From positions 58,176,500-58,240,499 of the forward strand of contig CM058233.1 in the NCBI GenBank assembly GCA_030180135.1: a DNA stretch of 64,000 nucleotides. Direction: 5' to 3'. This DNA is from Orychophragmus violaceus (Eukaryota > Streptophyta > Magnoliopsida > Brassicales > Brassicaceae). The notes under the pieces were generated by a model that worked only from the letters and a program-made list of their open reading frames with translations, did no database searches and was not told the DNA's origin. The number at the start of each line of letters is the position of its first letter. Position 1 is the stretch's first letter. The translations under genes and the position numbers were made by a program. This document shows positions 1 to 12,100 of this stretch, one piece after another.

Positions 1-18
1 AACAGAGTTATATACCCA

Positions 19-21
<3 letters not shown>

Positions 22-86
<65 letters not shown>
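22..86. repeat. (AT)n microsatellite
   Basis: An uninterrupted run of alternating A and T of about 65 bases. Simple-sequence repeat with no coding content; its length is probably polymorphic. Confidence 0.97.
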
Positions 87-88
<2 letters not shown>

Positions 89-160
89 GGTCTTGCAGAA
101 AAATATTTAATTTTTTCAGAAACATAATAAGATTAAACAGTGCTGCATAATGGAGTCACT

Positions 161-1258
161 GGAGTTGCTAATCTAGTCAGGGGACGATTTGGCCTTTTTT
201 CTCTCTCCTTCTCCCTTGCTTCTCCCTAAGGTTTCGAAGACGATCCTCTGCCTCCGGCGGCGGCGAGCTTCTGACTACACCTAGCTCTTCGCCGGTGTGG
301 TGTGGTGAGCTTGCTGCCTCTCCTCTCTGTACAGTTTTTTCTCTCTCTCCTTCGGCTTTGGTGCTCCTCTCGGCGGTAGCTGATTTTCTGCGACGTTGGT
401 CTCGTGCGGTTCGTTCTCTCCGCTTCCAGCGTGATAGCTTCTCTCCGGTGGTGTTTAGTGTGTCGTCGTCTCGGTTGCTCGGGCTGCCGTTTCTTTTGGT
501 TTGGGTCAAGGTTTTCGATTCAGCCATTGGAGTTTTGTAGCCGGCGTTCGTTCAGAGATGAAGCGGAGCCGGAAATCGTTGTCGGCGATTTGCTTATCTC
601 CTCTTCGCAGGATGTAACACGTGGCACCTGGGTCCCACGTCCACGGGTCAAGTGGCTCTTTCTGCAAATCCAACATGTTTTCTCCTCGGTTGCCTCTTCA
701 ACTCATTGGGCGGTTTGATAATTGGGCCTATCTCTTAGCACAGTCCATTTGTCTCTTTTTGTCTGAGACTTGTCTATGCGGTGGTTTTAGGTGGTCATCG
801 GTTAGTTGGGTATTATTGGGAGTCTAGCAGGCGGATTCCAAAACCTGTGTCAGGGTCATAGCGGTTTCCGAGAGGTCTGTGCTATTTTGTGTTCTCGTGG
901 CTTCAATAGAGTGGAAGCATTATAATGAGACATCGTAGATAGTCATGCCAAGAAGTTATTCGTGCTATTTTTTCACTTCCAATAATATTTTGACTGTATC
1001 GATTGGTCTTAGTTTTTCGTCTTTGTGGTTGTCTTGTTTCTAGTCTTGTTTGTGTCTTTAGTCTTGTGTTTTTTTCGTATTTCATCTTTGTCTCCGAGAT
1101 GTTCGCTCTGTGAATATTGCCGGCTTTGTCTTTGAAAGGATTGTGTTCTTTCCCAGTGTTGTATCCCATCCACGTATCCGACCGATGTATTTCATCCTTG
1201 TATAATAAATAGAAAATCGTTTAGATGAAAAAAAAAAAAAAGGAGTTGCTAATCTAGT
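161..1258 (+). mobile_element. LINE-derived, poly(A)-tailed non-coding retroposon with 17-bp target duplication
   Basis: The 17-mer GGAGTTGCTAATCTAGT occurs at 161-177 and again at 1242-1258. The 1,064 bases between them end in a run of 14 A (1228-1241). A direct repeat placed immediately after a poly(A) tail is the signature of target-primed reverse transcription. The inserted sequence has no open frame resembling LINE endonuclease or reverse transcriptase. Its left part is rich in TCTCTC/CTCCTT, like plant LINE 5' leaders, and its right part is T/G-rich and ends in AATAAATAGAAAATCG before the tail, like LINE 3' ends. I infer a non-autonomous LINE derivative or internally deleted copy. A retroposed non-coding transcript is the alternative. 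Short open frames inside it look like chance. Confidence 0.75.
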
Positions 1259-2272
1259 AGTATATATATACGTCTGATACGTCTGCGTCCTAGATAAGGT
1301 AACATATGTTTTTTTTTAATAACTGAAATCTATACAATTAAACTCCTAATCCATTGTTTCTATGATTTGACATTTAAACCAATCCCCAAAAAGACCAAAG
1401 AGGCAGAGAAGAGCAGTTTTGTTTGTGCCTGTGCATAGTCTCTTTGTAATTTTACACATCAAAAGCAACGAAAGCTTCAAACTTTCCTTTCTCCTTTCTC
1501 TTTCACTGCAATTTTTTCCTAACCCATAAAAAAATTGAAGGAGCAAAGAGAAGAAATTGAGGAATCAATTCCCTGGGTTCGAGGTTTCTTTCCCTCTATT
1601 CTCACTTAAACTCTCACCACAAACTCGCGCTCCTTCTGTGTGGGTGTTCCAAATTCTCAGGAGGGTACATTGAGTATGTTCTCTTCTTTGCACATTCACT
1701 TTACTCTTTCAAATCGATTTGGTATCGCTTTACCTTCCACCGATCATCTTATTGAATGTTGTTTTGGGTTAAGTATTGGTGAGGAATTGTCGAAATTTGG
1801 TTTCATATATGTGTTTGATTTGGGAACATACTATTAGGGTTGGCTAGTGAATAAAGTTTAGGAAGTGAAAAAGGTGCCAACTTTTTGCTTGTTTTAGGTA
1901 CCAACTTGGCTATTTGTTATGAATTTACTAGGCACTAGGCATTTGATTAACCAATTCAATGCGTAGAATTGATTTGAGTTTTGTCAGAGTTCAAGCTTCC
2001 AGTTTGCGTTTTCTTCGCTATTCTCCGACATACTTTTTTGTGTAACTGTAATACGTGTTCATGTAAGCACATTTGGTCAAACATTGTCTTGTTGCTTCCG
2101 AATATGCTCTTTTAGATGTGTCGTTGGAGTTACTGTTAGCTCATATATGTTATCTTGTTGAAGGTGCAAGGCGCTAGAGAAATCTGTCCGGTCGTGTGAC
2201 ATATGAATACTGTGGTACATAGCTGGAGTAACCGTCATTAGTCCGAGCATATCAAACTCTCTAAGGGAAGCT
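1259..2272 (+). promoter_or_regulatory. Upstream region and 5' UTR of the NDR kinase gene
   Basis: About 1 kb between the retroposon and the kinase start codon. It holds pyrimidine-rich stretches near 1480-1640 (CTTTCC, TCTCTTTC) typical of plant 5' UTRs, then T-rich intron-like sequence before the ATG at 2273. A 5'-UTR intron is plausible but I cannot place its borders. No convincing independent gene; the small open frames at 1346-1546 (minus) and 1640-1837 (plus) are not recognisable. Confidence 0.45.
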
Positions 2273-4977
2273 ATGGATATCGCCAGAGCTTGGCTGAATA
2301 AGTTAAAATCTAAAGGGAAGGAGAAATCCTCGAAAAAGAAGGAAACTAGTCGAAGTAATGTGAAGGAGGGATCCAAAACAGATGGAGGTGAAGAAGCTGT
2401 ATCAAATGCAACAAAGCAGAAGGCTGCAGCTGCCAAACAGTATATTGAAAATCATTACAAAAAACAAGTGCAAAGTCAGCAGCAAAGACAGGAGCGGTAT
2501 GGTTTTGATACATATTTTCAAGGCATGATGTGGTATATGAGATCATTTTCTGCTGTTTATATGTGGACCTTTATTCATATCTTTTGCATTTGCTGCAGAC
2601 GTAATATGCTGGAAAATAAGTTAGCTGCTGCAGAAGTCTCTGAGGAAGAGCAAAAGAATTTGCTTAAGGATTTAGATAAGAAGGAAACTGAATACATGCG
2701 CCGTCAGAGACATAAAATGGGAACTGATGACTTCGAGCCATTGACAATGATAGGAAAGGGCGCTTTTGGAGAGGTTCCATTACTCTTACTGCAAACTTTT
2801 TTGAGCTCTAGGTGTTGTGGATTATGTTTCTCTTAATTAATTATTTGGTTCTCTCTTGATGCAGGTTAGGATATGTAGGGAGAAGGGAACAGGCCATGTC
2901 TATGCGATGAAAAAGCTTAAGAAATCTGAGATGCTTCGAAGAGGCCAGGTATATCCTCCAAGGCCAAGCTGCCTTTATTTGATGTATCTTTGTTTGTTTC
3001 TATCAATGTGTTTGTTGAAATTTGATTTTGTTTTTTTTTCCAGGTGGAACATGTGAAAGCAGAGAGAAATTTACTTGCAGAGGTTGACAGCAATTGCATT
3101 GTGAAGCTGTATTGTTCTTTCCAAGATGAAGAGTATTTGTATTTGATTATGGAGTATCTACCTGGTGGAGATATGATGACGTTACTTATGAGGAAAGACA
3201 CACTTACTGAAGATGAGGCAAGGTTTTATGTTGGTGAAACTGTCTTAGCTATCGAGTCCATTCATAAGCACAACTATATCCACAGGTCTAGTGAAGCAAC
3301 AAATTTGTAGCTCTTGTGTTCTTTTTCTTTTTGATGTTCTGAGAATCCATTTATATTTGTTTACAGAGATATCAAGCCTGATAATCTGCTACTCGACAGA
3401 AGCGGTCACATGAAACTATCAGACTTTGGATTATGTAAGCCATTAGACTGTAGTATTCTCGAGGAAAAGGATTTCACATTTGCGCAGAACGTTAGTGGGG
3501 CTTTACAAAGCGATGGTCGCCCTGTGGCACCGAGACGCACCCGCTCCCAAATGGAACAGCTGCAAAACTGGCAAAGAAATAGGAGGATGCTTGTGAGTTT
3601 TATGTTATGAAAAATCAGCCATTTCTTGGAATCTTGTTCTGAGATGTCCACTTTATCGATTGCAGGCTTATTCCACAGTTGGAACTCCTGATTATATTGC
3701 TCCAGAGGTTTTGCTGAAGAAAGGATATGGAATGGAATGTGATTGGTAGGTGCAGCAAACCTGTTGGGTTTTGTTCTGTTTGGTATCTTTCATTCAAACT
3801 AGTTCTTGTTGATCATATATCTTGGTGGTTTTACTCCTTTAGGTGGTCTCTTGGTGCCATCATGTATGAAATGCTTGTGGGGTTTCCACCATTTTATTCA
3901 GATGATCCAATGACAACGTGTAGGAAGGTAACTATTCTTCCCTTTGTAATGTATTTTGCATTCGATTAGTTCTTGATCTTCTTTGGTGATACTCGTTTGC
4001 TATAACCTTTTTGTTTCTAATGCAGATAGTAAATTGGAGAAATTATTTGAAATTTCCGGAAGAGGTTAGATTATCACCAGAAGCAAAGGATCTCATTTGT
4101 AGGCTTTTATGCAATGTAGAACAAAGGCTTGGAACAAAAGGAGCATATGAAATTAAGGTGCTGAGGCCTCTAAACAACTTCAGGATTGAAGTTCCTTGTC
4201 TAAGGATTGAAATTAATAAACGCTTTTTTGATGGCTAGGATCATCCTTGGTTCATAGGTGTGGAATGGGGAAAATTATATCAAATGAAGGCTGCTTTTAT
4301 TCCCCAAGTCAATGACGAGTTGGACACCCAAAACTTCGAAAAATTTGATGAGGTAAACAGAAATATGGTTTAAATATACAAATAGAATGATGCGTATAAG
4401 CTGTTAATATTCATCTTCGATTCCTTGTGTAACAGACTGACAAGCAAGTTCCAAAGGTGACAAAATCAGGTCCATGGAGAAAGGTAACAGATTGACAAGT
4501 ACTGTTTATGAAATAAAAACTTATCGGTTATGTTGTCATTATGAGACTGTCTTTGTTTTCTTCTCCAGATGCTCTCATCGAAAGACATCAACTTTGTGGG
4601 TTATACTTACAAGAACGTTGAAATCGTAAATGATGATCAATTATCAGGGATAGGTAAATCACACTTACATAACGAACTCGACTTGTAATTTGCTCTGTTG
4701 TAACTTGTTGTTGTTGTGTTACTGTTTCAGCTGAGCTGAAGAAGAAGAGCACGAAGCCGAAGCGGCCATCAATTAAATCCCTCTTTGGTAAAAGCATTTC
4801 ACATCCTACTTGGAATTGCTTGATGTTTTAGCTCTAACCAGATTGTTAAAAAATAAACATTTGACAGAGGATGAATCAGCGAGTGGCACCACAAGTTACC
4901 AAGGAAGCTTCTTGAAACTCTTGCCACCGCAGATAGAAGTTCCAGAGAAAGAAGGCAAATCCAGCTCATCCGGGTGA
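2273..4977 (+). CDS. NDR/LATS-type AGC serine/threonine protein kinase (13 exons)
   Basis: Exons: 2273-2496, 2599-2773, 2865-2948, 3044-3285, 3367-3592, 3666-3745, 3843-3927, 4026-4157, 4239-4352, 4436-4483, 4569-4653, 4731-4787, 4868-4977. All introns are GT-AG and the exons sum to 1,662 nt (553 aa plus stop) in one open frame. The N-terminus is a basic helical MOB-binding-type segment (KQYIENHYKKQ, then MLENKLAAAEVSEEEQ). The kinase core shows GKGAFGEV, catalytic lysine in YAMKKLKK, HRDIKPDN, LSDFGLCK, the long basic insert before the activation segment (RPVAPRRTRSQMEQLQNW), GTPDYIAPEV, and the C-terminal hydrophobic motif FVGYTYKN. That combination defines the NDR branch of AGC kinases, activated by MOB proteins and a Ste20-like kinase in growth and morphogenesis control. 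By recall it matches Arabidopsis At3g23310. Exon 1 reads through its donor in naive translation, so unspliced frames look truncated. The last exon is partly duplicated at 33124-33198. Confidence 0.95.
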
Positions 4978-6530
4978 CGATGGCACAAGCCTAGATACAC
5001 ATTCATGGTGGTCATCATATGGTAACATGTTTGAGTGCCAAGGTGGGAGATAGATTGTTTGATTTTGTGTGGATAAAGAGAGAGAGAGTTTTAAGGATTG
5101 TTCAAACAATTTCTACATAGGATGATACGATTTGGTTTATTGATATCTTATTGCTCAAAAGGTTTAGTTGGAGCAAAAAAAAAGTATATATTATTTTTTC
5201 ATGTGTTGGTCTCTTTTTGAAAATGATTGTAAGTGAAACAATAGACGAGTACATTATTCATTCATAATAGTTTGCAAATACCAAAAGATGACACACATTG
5301 CAAATAAATGTATGACGCATTCATCAAAACGGTATCAGCAAGAGCCTTGACGAATGTAATATCATACATGAACTGTAAGTACATGATCAATGTGCGCCTT
5401 TCAAGCACTATCTCTGCCCACTAAATGGTGACCAAAGGAATGAGGAGGAACGATGAATTCTCTTTCATTCTTTAAAAAATACACTATTTACAAGTAATAT
5501 TTTTTATACATAATTCCTTCTCGTTCTTTTTTTCGTAGAGAACTAAAGAGCAAAACTATTCCTCATCAAATTTGGGAAAGAACAATAATTCCTATTATTT
5601 TATTCCTTTTCGTTCTTTTCCTACTCATTTCCATTGTTCTTCAAATGGTCACCATTTAGAGCCTTAATCATCTTCTCGCCATTAGAGCATATTCTTGTCC
5701 CACAAGGCGACCATCTTGCCACCATAATCAGCCAATATAACAGAAACACCAGGAAAGAACTTGAAGTAATTGCATCCACTATATCATTTTTGAAAAGTAA
5801 TAGCAATCTTGTATCTTTCAAAATATTATTGCAACTAGGAGAGAACCCGCGTAAATGCGCGGATTTTACTTGAATTTATTGATATTTAATATATTTTAAT
5901 ATTTGTTTTGAGTATCAATATTTTTATATGTTTTTAATTTACAAATTTGTATTTTTTTCTTTTTATATCTTATAATGATTTTAGAAGAGAATATGCGCTA
6001 ACATACGATTATTAATTTAATTTATTTTATAAATAAATATATTTAATTATCCATTTTAATTAGCTTTTTAAAAACTTTTATTTCCTTCTTAAAAACTATT
6101 TAATATACATACTTGTTATTTATACATTTTTATTTTTTCTATGTTTTTATATTCTATATAATTTCTTGTTTTATTATCATTTTATTTCATTTTGAAATTT
6201 TTTATTTCTATTCTTAATAATAATTATTTCTATATTTTAATATTTTTATCATTTTAGATTTCTTTAATTTTTTATATATATGTCATTGATTTTATTTTAT
6301 TTTATATGTTCTTATATTTTGTATACTTTTTATGATCATTGTATCTCATTTTTATAATATATTTATTTCTATTCGTGATAATTATTATTCTTATCATTTA
6401 TATTTTTTTGTTTTATGGTTCTTTATTTATAGTTTTCAATTACTAAAAACTTTTTAATAATGTTATCTTTACTTTTAGTCTTATAAAATTAATTTTATTG
6501 AGATTTATTTATTTTTGTTTATATAATGCA
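4903..6530 (+). repeat. Duplicated segment, copy A: end of NDR last exon plus 3' flank
   Basis: This 1,628-bp block is repeated at 33124-34751 at a constant offset of 28,221, so there is no net insertion or deletion. By eye I find only two substitutions: T/C in the ATTCC-TTCG stretch near 5608, and T/C at 5852 inside a CCGCG-AAAT-GCGCGG palindrome. It contains the last 75 coding bases of the kinase, its 3' UTR, and an AT-rich non-coding tract. Copy A is joined on the left to the intact gene. On the right it stops abruptly inside the AT-rich tract, where Gypsy pol sequence starts. Confidence 0.95.
4978..6527. other. NDR 3' UTR and AT-rich intergenic sequence
   Basis: Roughly the first 250 bases are probable 3' UTR. 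From about 5840 onward the sequence becomes extremely AT-rich after a short GC palindrome (5847-5862). The AT-rich part is the left portion of a repeat seen complete in copy B (34060 to about 34995). No gene is visible; the small frames at 5621-5873 lie in repeat-like sequence and I do not call them. Confidence 0.6.
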
Positions 6531-6841
6531 AAAGGACGCGATAGTACAAATCAACATCGATATTCGCGATCCCGAACGCTGCGTCGGAATAGGAGCCGAC
6601 CTCCGAGCTGACCTACGAGACAAGCTGATAGAATTCCTGAAGGAAAATGCCACGACCTTCGCCTGGACAACGACTGACATGACTGGAGTCGACCCGACCA
6701 TCGCATGTCACGAACTGCACGTCGATCCGATCTTTAAGCCAGTCAAACAGAAAAGACGAAAGCTCGGCCCCGAACGCGCCAAAGCTGTCAATGATGAGGT
6801 AGAAAGACTTTCAAAGGCAGGATCGATCACCGAGGTTAAAT
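6531..6841 (+). pseudogene. pol: Gypsy pol fragment, left part (pre-RT and start of RT)
   Basis: In-frame continuation of Tat pol, including ACHELHVDP, KPVKQKRRKLGPER and the start of the RT fingers. It is open until the nested Copia LTR brings in a stop at about 6880. The matching downstream half starts at 14621. Identical at protein level to the corresponding part of the complete copy as far as I can see. Confidence 0.9.
6837..6841. repeat. Copia target-site duplication, left (TAAAT)
   Basis: TAAAT precedes the left LTR here and follows the right LTR at 14621-14625. The uninterrupted Gypsy copy carries a single TAAAT at 25297-25301, which proves the insertion site. Confidence 0.97.
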
Positions 6842-7473
6842 TGTTGGAATTGTGTCCAGCAATCTCTGTACTGTCTCTATAACGTAAGAGTATGTCAGTG
6901 ATCAGACATAAGTCATACAATACTGGGGGTCATGATGGCTTGCTAGAGTCCGCTCATGATCTATAAGTCTTGGACTTATTGCCTTTATTGTATGATCCCA
7001 TATGGGTCACACGCTTAAGCTAGCAGGAAATAATGTTGGAACGGCATAGCAGAAGTACGACAAAAGTGCTAGGCATTTGTCGTACTAAGAGAGAGAATGA
7101 ATAATGGGTCTGATTAAATGGAATTTAATCAGATTGGGCCCAAAAGCCCAAAAGGGAAAGAGAAGGCTTTTAATGACTAAAAAGCCAAAGTCTCTTCCTC
7201 TCTAACCCAACCCTAGCCGCGATTCTCCTCCTCTCTCTGCGCCTCTCTTCCTTGTGGTCTAGCAGCCAATTTCCGGTGATTGCGTGTGTGAGCCTTTGGA
7301 GGATCCATCTCTCGGTGTATCTCCCTGATCATTGACCTGTTCATCAATTCCGCTGCAAACAAACAGGTAAAAGGTGAGATCATATGTTTCTAAATAAGAA
7401 CACCTAGATCTAATGCATGTTTAGGTTGATATCAATACGAGAATTGAATCAGGATCAACCGAAACTTCCAACA
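6842..7473 (+). repeat. Copia 5' LTR
   Basis: 632 bp, TGTTGG...CCAACA, matching 13989-14620 without a difference that I can see. Followed at once by the primer-binding site. Confidence 0.97.
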
Positions 7474-7474
7474 G

Positions 7475-7492
7475 TGGTATCAGAGCCATTGG
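7475..7492 (+). other. Copia primer-binding site (initiator tRNA-Met type)
   Basis: TGGTATCAGAGCCATTGG starts one base after the LTR. TGGTATCAGAGC is the usual complement of the 3' end of plant initiator tRNA-Met used by Copia elements for minus-strand priming. Confidence 0.93.
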
Positions 7493-9156
7493 TTCTTAGG
7501 TTTCTTGTTTTAGATTCATTGTTTAGGTTGTTTAATCTGCTTAGAATTGTTTTTGAATCAATTACTGATAAGATAAAACAGTTAAGAATCAGAATTGAAC
7601 TCTAAACACACAAGAACAGATCGCAAACTGAGCTATATGACTCAGGTTTGTGATCGGCCGAGTGAAATCCGATCGGCTTGGCCGGTTGGATCGAATGGCC
7701 GAGATGTTGGCCGGCCGGATGGATCGATCCCGATCGCTTGGCGATCGTTGGACGTGATCGACCCGAGCATCCCGATCGTGAAGCTTGGCTTGGACGATCG
7801 CGGCTTGCTCGTCCCGGCTGTCCCGCGTGATCGAGGCCGAATGCCGTCCCGACCGTCCCGCCCGAACGTCCCGAGCTCGTCCCGTCCAGCTGCATCCCGA
7901 TCACGTGAGGCTCGGCCGTCCGTGGATCGTGGATTGAACGCGGCTGGTCGGCTGTGATCGTGTGGATTAGGTCACGGCCATGGATGGTTCGTGACCGGTT
8001 CGATTTCGGTTTGGTGGCTCGGTTCAAAACTTGATTAAAATCTTCGTTCTGGTTTAATAAACAGATTAATAATTTTATTAAATCTGGTTAAACCGGAATA
8101 AGAAATCCAATGTCGAAAGAAATATTGGATTTAGTGCCTAAACCAGAGATTTCTAATTTGATTTGGTTGGACCAAATAAATTGAGAAATTCTGGTTTAGT
8201 AAATAACCGGTTGACAATTGTGGTCATCGTAGTAATTGAAACTTGGTTAGACCAGTTTTAATGAACCAGACCGGTTATGTCAATTAATTGGACAATTGGG
8301 TCATGTCTTGGACATGGACCAATTCTTGGGCCTCGGGCCAAGAAGTTAAAACAATTGGGCCATTAATTGAGTCATTCTTCAGATTTAAATTTAAAACTTA
8401 TTTTATAAAATAAAATTATGAAATTCGATTTTAAATTTTATAAAGTTCCGAAATTTCGAAATTAGAAAGTTTCCAAAATTAGAAGTTTCTGAATTTGCGG
8501 GTTTTGGATTTTAAAGAAGTTTCTAAAGTTAGAAAGTTTCCGGTTTTAGAAAGTTTCCAATTTTAGAAAGTTTCCAAAAAATAGTAGGTTTCCATAAATA
8601 GAAAGTTTCCCGAAATAGTAATCTTCTATTTTGGGAATGATTTTAATAAACCTACAAACCTCAAATAATATCAAGCGTTGGATGTCTTGTCCGGGCTATG
8701 TCAGCTGTCAAAGCCCATTCAATTGCATTCATGGCCTTACAGTGTGAGGATGTCTGCTTTTGCGTGGGTAAGACGGTTTGTGATTCATAAATGTCATTGG
8801 GAGTCCCAGACATTATTGATTACATGACTGTATAGTCCGGTTTTCTTGACTAGGCCATCGGGAGTCCCGGGCCTTGAGACATCAGAGTGGATTGGGCCTC
8901 GGGCCCAGATTCACAACCAAGAGTTATATCACGGATATAATTAGCCGATATAGGGCTTACCGATATAAGCTAAGGTTGGGTGACGGCCAGTGGCCCACTT
9001 TAATCTTAGTTATATGTGGATCTTGGAATCATTATATTCTATTGAGGGTAACTTATGTTATTGAATATAATGCATGATTAATCATATTATACTTTAATAC
9101 GAGATTAATCATTTTGAACATATAACTAATAACCTTTTTATTTATATATTTCAGAT
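7493..9156 (+). other. Long Copia 5' leader with GATCG-rich island and a TTTCC repeat tract
   Basis: Non-coding leader between PBS and gag. About 7640-7960 is GC-rich and packed with GATCG/CGATCG words, in sharp contrast with its surroundings. It holds a 120-codon frame (7595-7957) that I do not recognise. About 8440-8640 is a degenerate tandem repeat of AGAAAGTTTCC-type units about 17-20 bp long. The remainder is AT-rich and unremarkable. Confidence 0.7.
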
Positions 9157-12100
9157 ATGACTACTACAAGCACTCAAAACACATTCTAGATCCGGTCTGT
9201 TCTCGAGAAGGAGAAGCTGACTGGAACGAACTTCCTGACATGGTCAAGGAACTTGAGGCTGGTCCTCAAGCAGGAGAAGAAGGATTACGTCCTTCGAGAT
9301 CCCCTCCCCGAGAGGCCTCTTGCCAATGCTGCCAGGACTCTGCACAATGCTTGGGAAAAGCATTCGTCAGATGAAAATGATGTTTATTGCCTGATGTTGG
9401 TGACAATGACTCCAGAGCTGCAAAAGCAGTTCGAAAGTGTATTGTCTCCAATCGAGATCATGGCAAGCCTGAAATCGCTTTTTCAGGAGCAGGCTAGGAC
9501 CGAGAGGTTCCAGACAGTTAAGAACCTCTTGGACTGTAAGTTGGCTGCGAATGCGGCAGTGAGTCCTCATGTGTTGAAGATGATGGGTTATCTCGATCAT
9601 CTTCACAAACTCGACTGCCCAATCAGCCAGGAACTTGCCTGCGACATCATTCTGCAGTCTTTACCTGCAAGCTATGATCAGTTCATTCTGAACTTTAACA
9701 TGCATGGCTTGAGTAAGACACTGCCTGAGCTTCACGGAATGCTCAAGACTGCAGAGCCCAACTTGAAGAAACCCGCCAAGGACCCCAATGTACTTATGGT
9801 ACAGAAGGGCAAGGGGTTTAAGAAGTCTTCTGCTAAGGATAAGGGAAAGGCCAAGGGTGTCCAAGTCGTGGACAAGGACACGCCAAAGCCCAAGCCCAAG
9901 TCCAAGGCTGGGCCTACTGACATGTGCAGGTTCTGCAAAGAACTGGGGCATTGGAGAAGAGATTGCAAGAAATTCCAGGAAGGTCTAAAGGAATTAAAGA
10001 AGAAGACTTTCGAGACTTCTTCATCAGGTATTTTTGTTATAGAAGTTAATACAACTACTTCTGATAATACCTCATGGGTCATGGATACTGGTTGTGGGGC
10101 TCATATTTGTACTAATATGCAGGCACTCAGCAACAGTAGAAGGCTGAAGCAAGGACAAGTGGAACTACGAGTTGGGAATGGAGCGAAAGTTTCAGCACTA
10201 GCTGTAGGAACTTACTTGTTGTCTTTACCTTCGGGATTGATTTTAGAACTTAATAATTGTTATTTTGTACCTGCCATAAGCAGAAATATTATTTCAATTT
10301 CTTTGTTGGATTTGGAAGGTTATGATTTTTCAGTTAAGAATAAATTATGTTCCTTCAATCGCAACAATTTGTTCTATGGTTCTGCCCCTCTTACGAATGG
10401 GCTTTACATACTCGATCAATCCGCGCCAATTTATAACATTAATACAAAACGGTTTAAACCTAATGAGGAAAACCGAACGTTTCTATGGCATTGTCGTTTA
10501 GGGCACATCAGCGAGAAACGCATCAAGAGGCTCCATTCGAATGGACTTCTTGGCTCATTTGACTTTGAGTCATGTGAGAAATACGAATCCTGCATGATGG
10601 GCAAAATGACACGGGCCCCCTTTAATAAACCTAACGAGAGGGCCAGTGACTTATTGGGCCTGATACACACTGATGTGTGTGGCCCAATGTCCACAAATGC
10701 AAGAGGAAACTATCAGTACTTCATTACCTTTACTGATGATTTCAGTAGGTATGGATATGTTTATTTAATGAAACATAAGTCTGAATCTTTTGAGAAGTTC
10801 AGAGAATTCCAAAATGAAGTACAGAACCAACTTGGCAAAAGCATTAAGGCTCTTCGGTCCGACCGAGGAGGAGAATACTTAAGCCAGGAATTCAGTGATC
10901 ATCTAAGAGAGTGTGGGATCGTGTCCCAACTCACTCCTCCTGGAACCCCTCAATGGAATGGTGTATCTGAGAGGAGAAATCGGACCTTATTGGATATGGT
11001 TCGATCTATGATGAGTCACACAGACCTTCCAATATCCCTTTGGGGATATGCTCTGCTAACAGCAGTGTTCACTCTAAATAGAGCGCCATCAAAAGCAGTA
11101 GCAAAGACACCATATGAATTATGGACTGGAGAAGCTCCAGTGCTGTCTTATCTAAGAATTTGGGGTTGTGAAGCCTATGTTAAGAGATTAATCTCAGATA
11201 AGCTTACACCAAAATCTGATAAATGCTATTTCATTGGTTATCCACGGGAAACCAAGGCTTATTACTTCTATCTACGTTCCGAGAACAAGATTTTTGTTGC
11301 CCGGGATTGTAACTTTCTTGAAAGAGAGTTTCTCTCTAAGAAAGACAGTGGGAGTAAGGTACTGCTTGAAGAAATTCAAGATGAACAGGATACTGCTCAA
11401 CCTAATGAGGAAGAGCAGCAGGAGGACCTACAAGAAATTGTAGAGCCTGAACCTGTAGTACCTGAAGTTCGAAGATCCGGGAGGATCCGTCACGAACCCG
11501 AGAGATATCAGGGATTCCTCGTGACTGACTGTCATGATCTTTTGATCATTGATGGTGATGAACCATCGAACTTCAATCAAGCCATGATGGGCCCAGATTC
11601 CTCTAAGTGGCGCAAGGCCACTGATTCCGAAATGGACTCCATGTCGGTCAACCAAGTCTTTTCGTTGGTTGACTTACCCGCTGGTGTAAAAGCCATCGAG
11701 TGCAAATGGATCTTCAAGAAGAAGATTGACGTGGATGGAAATGTCCAGATTTATAAAGCCAGGTTGGTGGCAAAAGGTTTCAGACAAGTTCACGGTGTGG
11801 ACTACGATGAAACCTATTCACCGGTGGCAATGATGAAATCTATTCGGATTCTACTAGCAACTGCAGCTTTTCATGATTATGAAATTTGGCAGATGGACGT
11901 GAAAACCGCCTTCCTGAATGGTATTCTGGAAGAGGATGTGTATATGACGCAACCTGACGGTTACATAGATCCAAAGAATGCTGGGAAAGTATGCAAGCTT
12001 CATAAATCCATTTATGGATTGAAGCAAGCATCGAGGAGCTGGAATCTTCGTTTTGATGAAGCGATCAAGCAATTTGACTTCATCACAAACGAAGAAGAAC

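Noticed and set aside
295..827. Overlapping open frames on both strands in the first kilobase
   Set aside because: They lie inside the poly(A)-tailed retroposon, are low-complexity and match no family I know.
7602..8027. 141-codon minus frame in the Copia leader
   Set aside because: It mirrors the GATCG-rich plus-strand island; palindromic GATCG words keep several frames open by chance.
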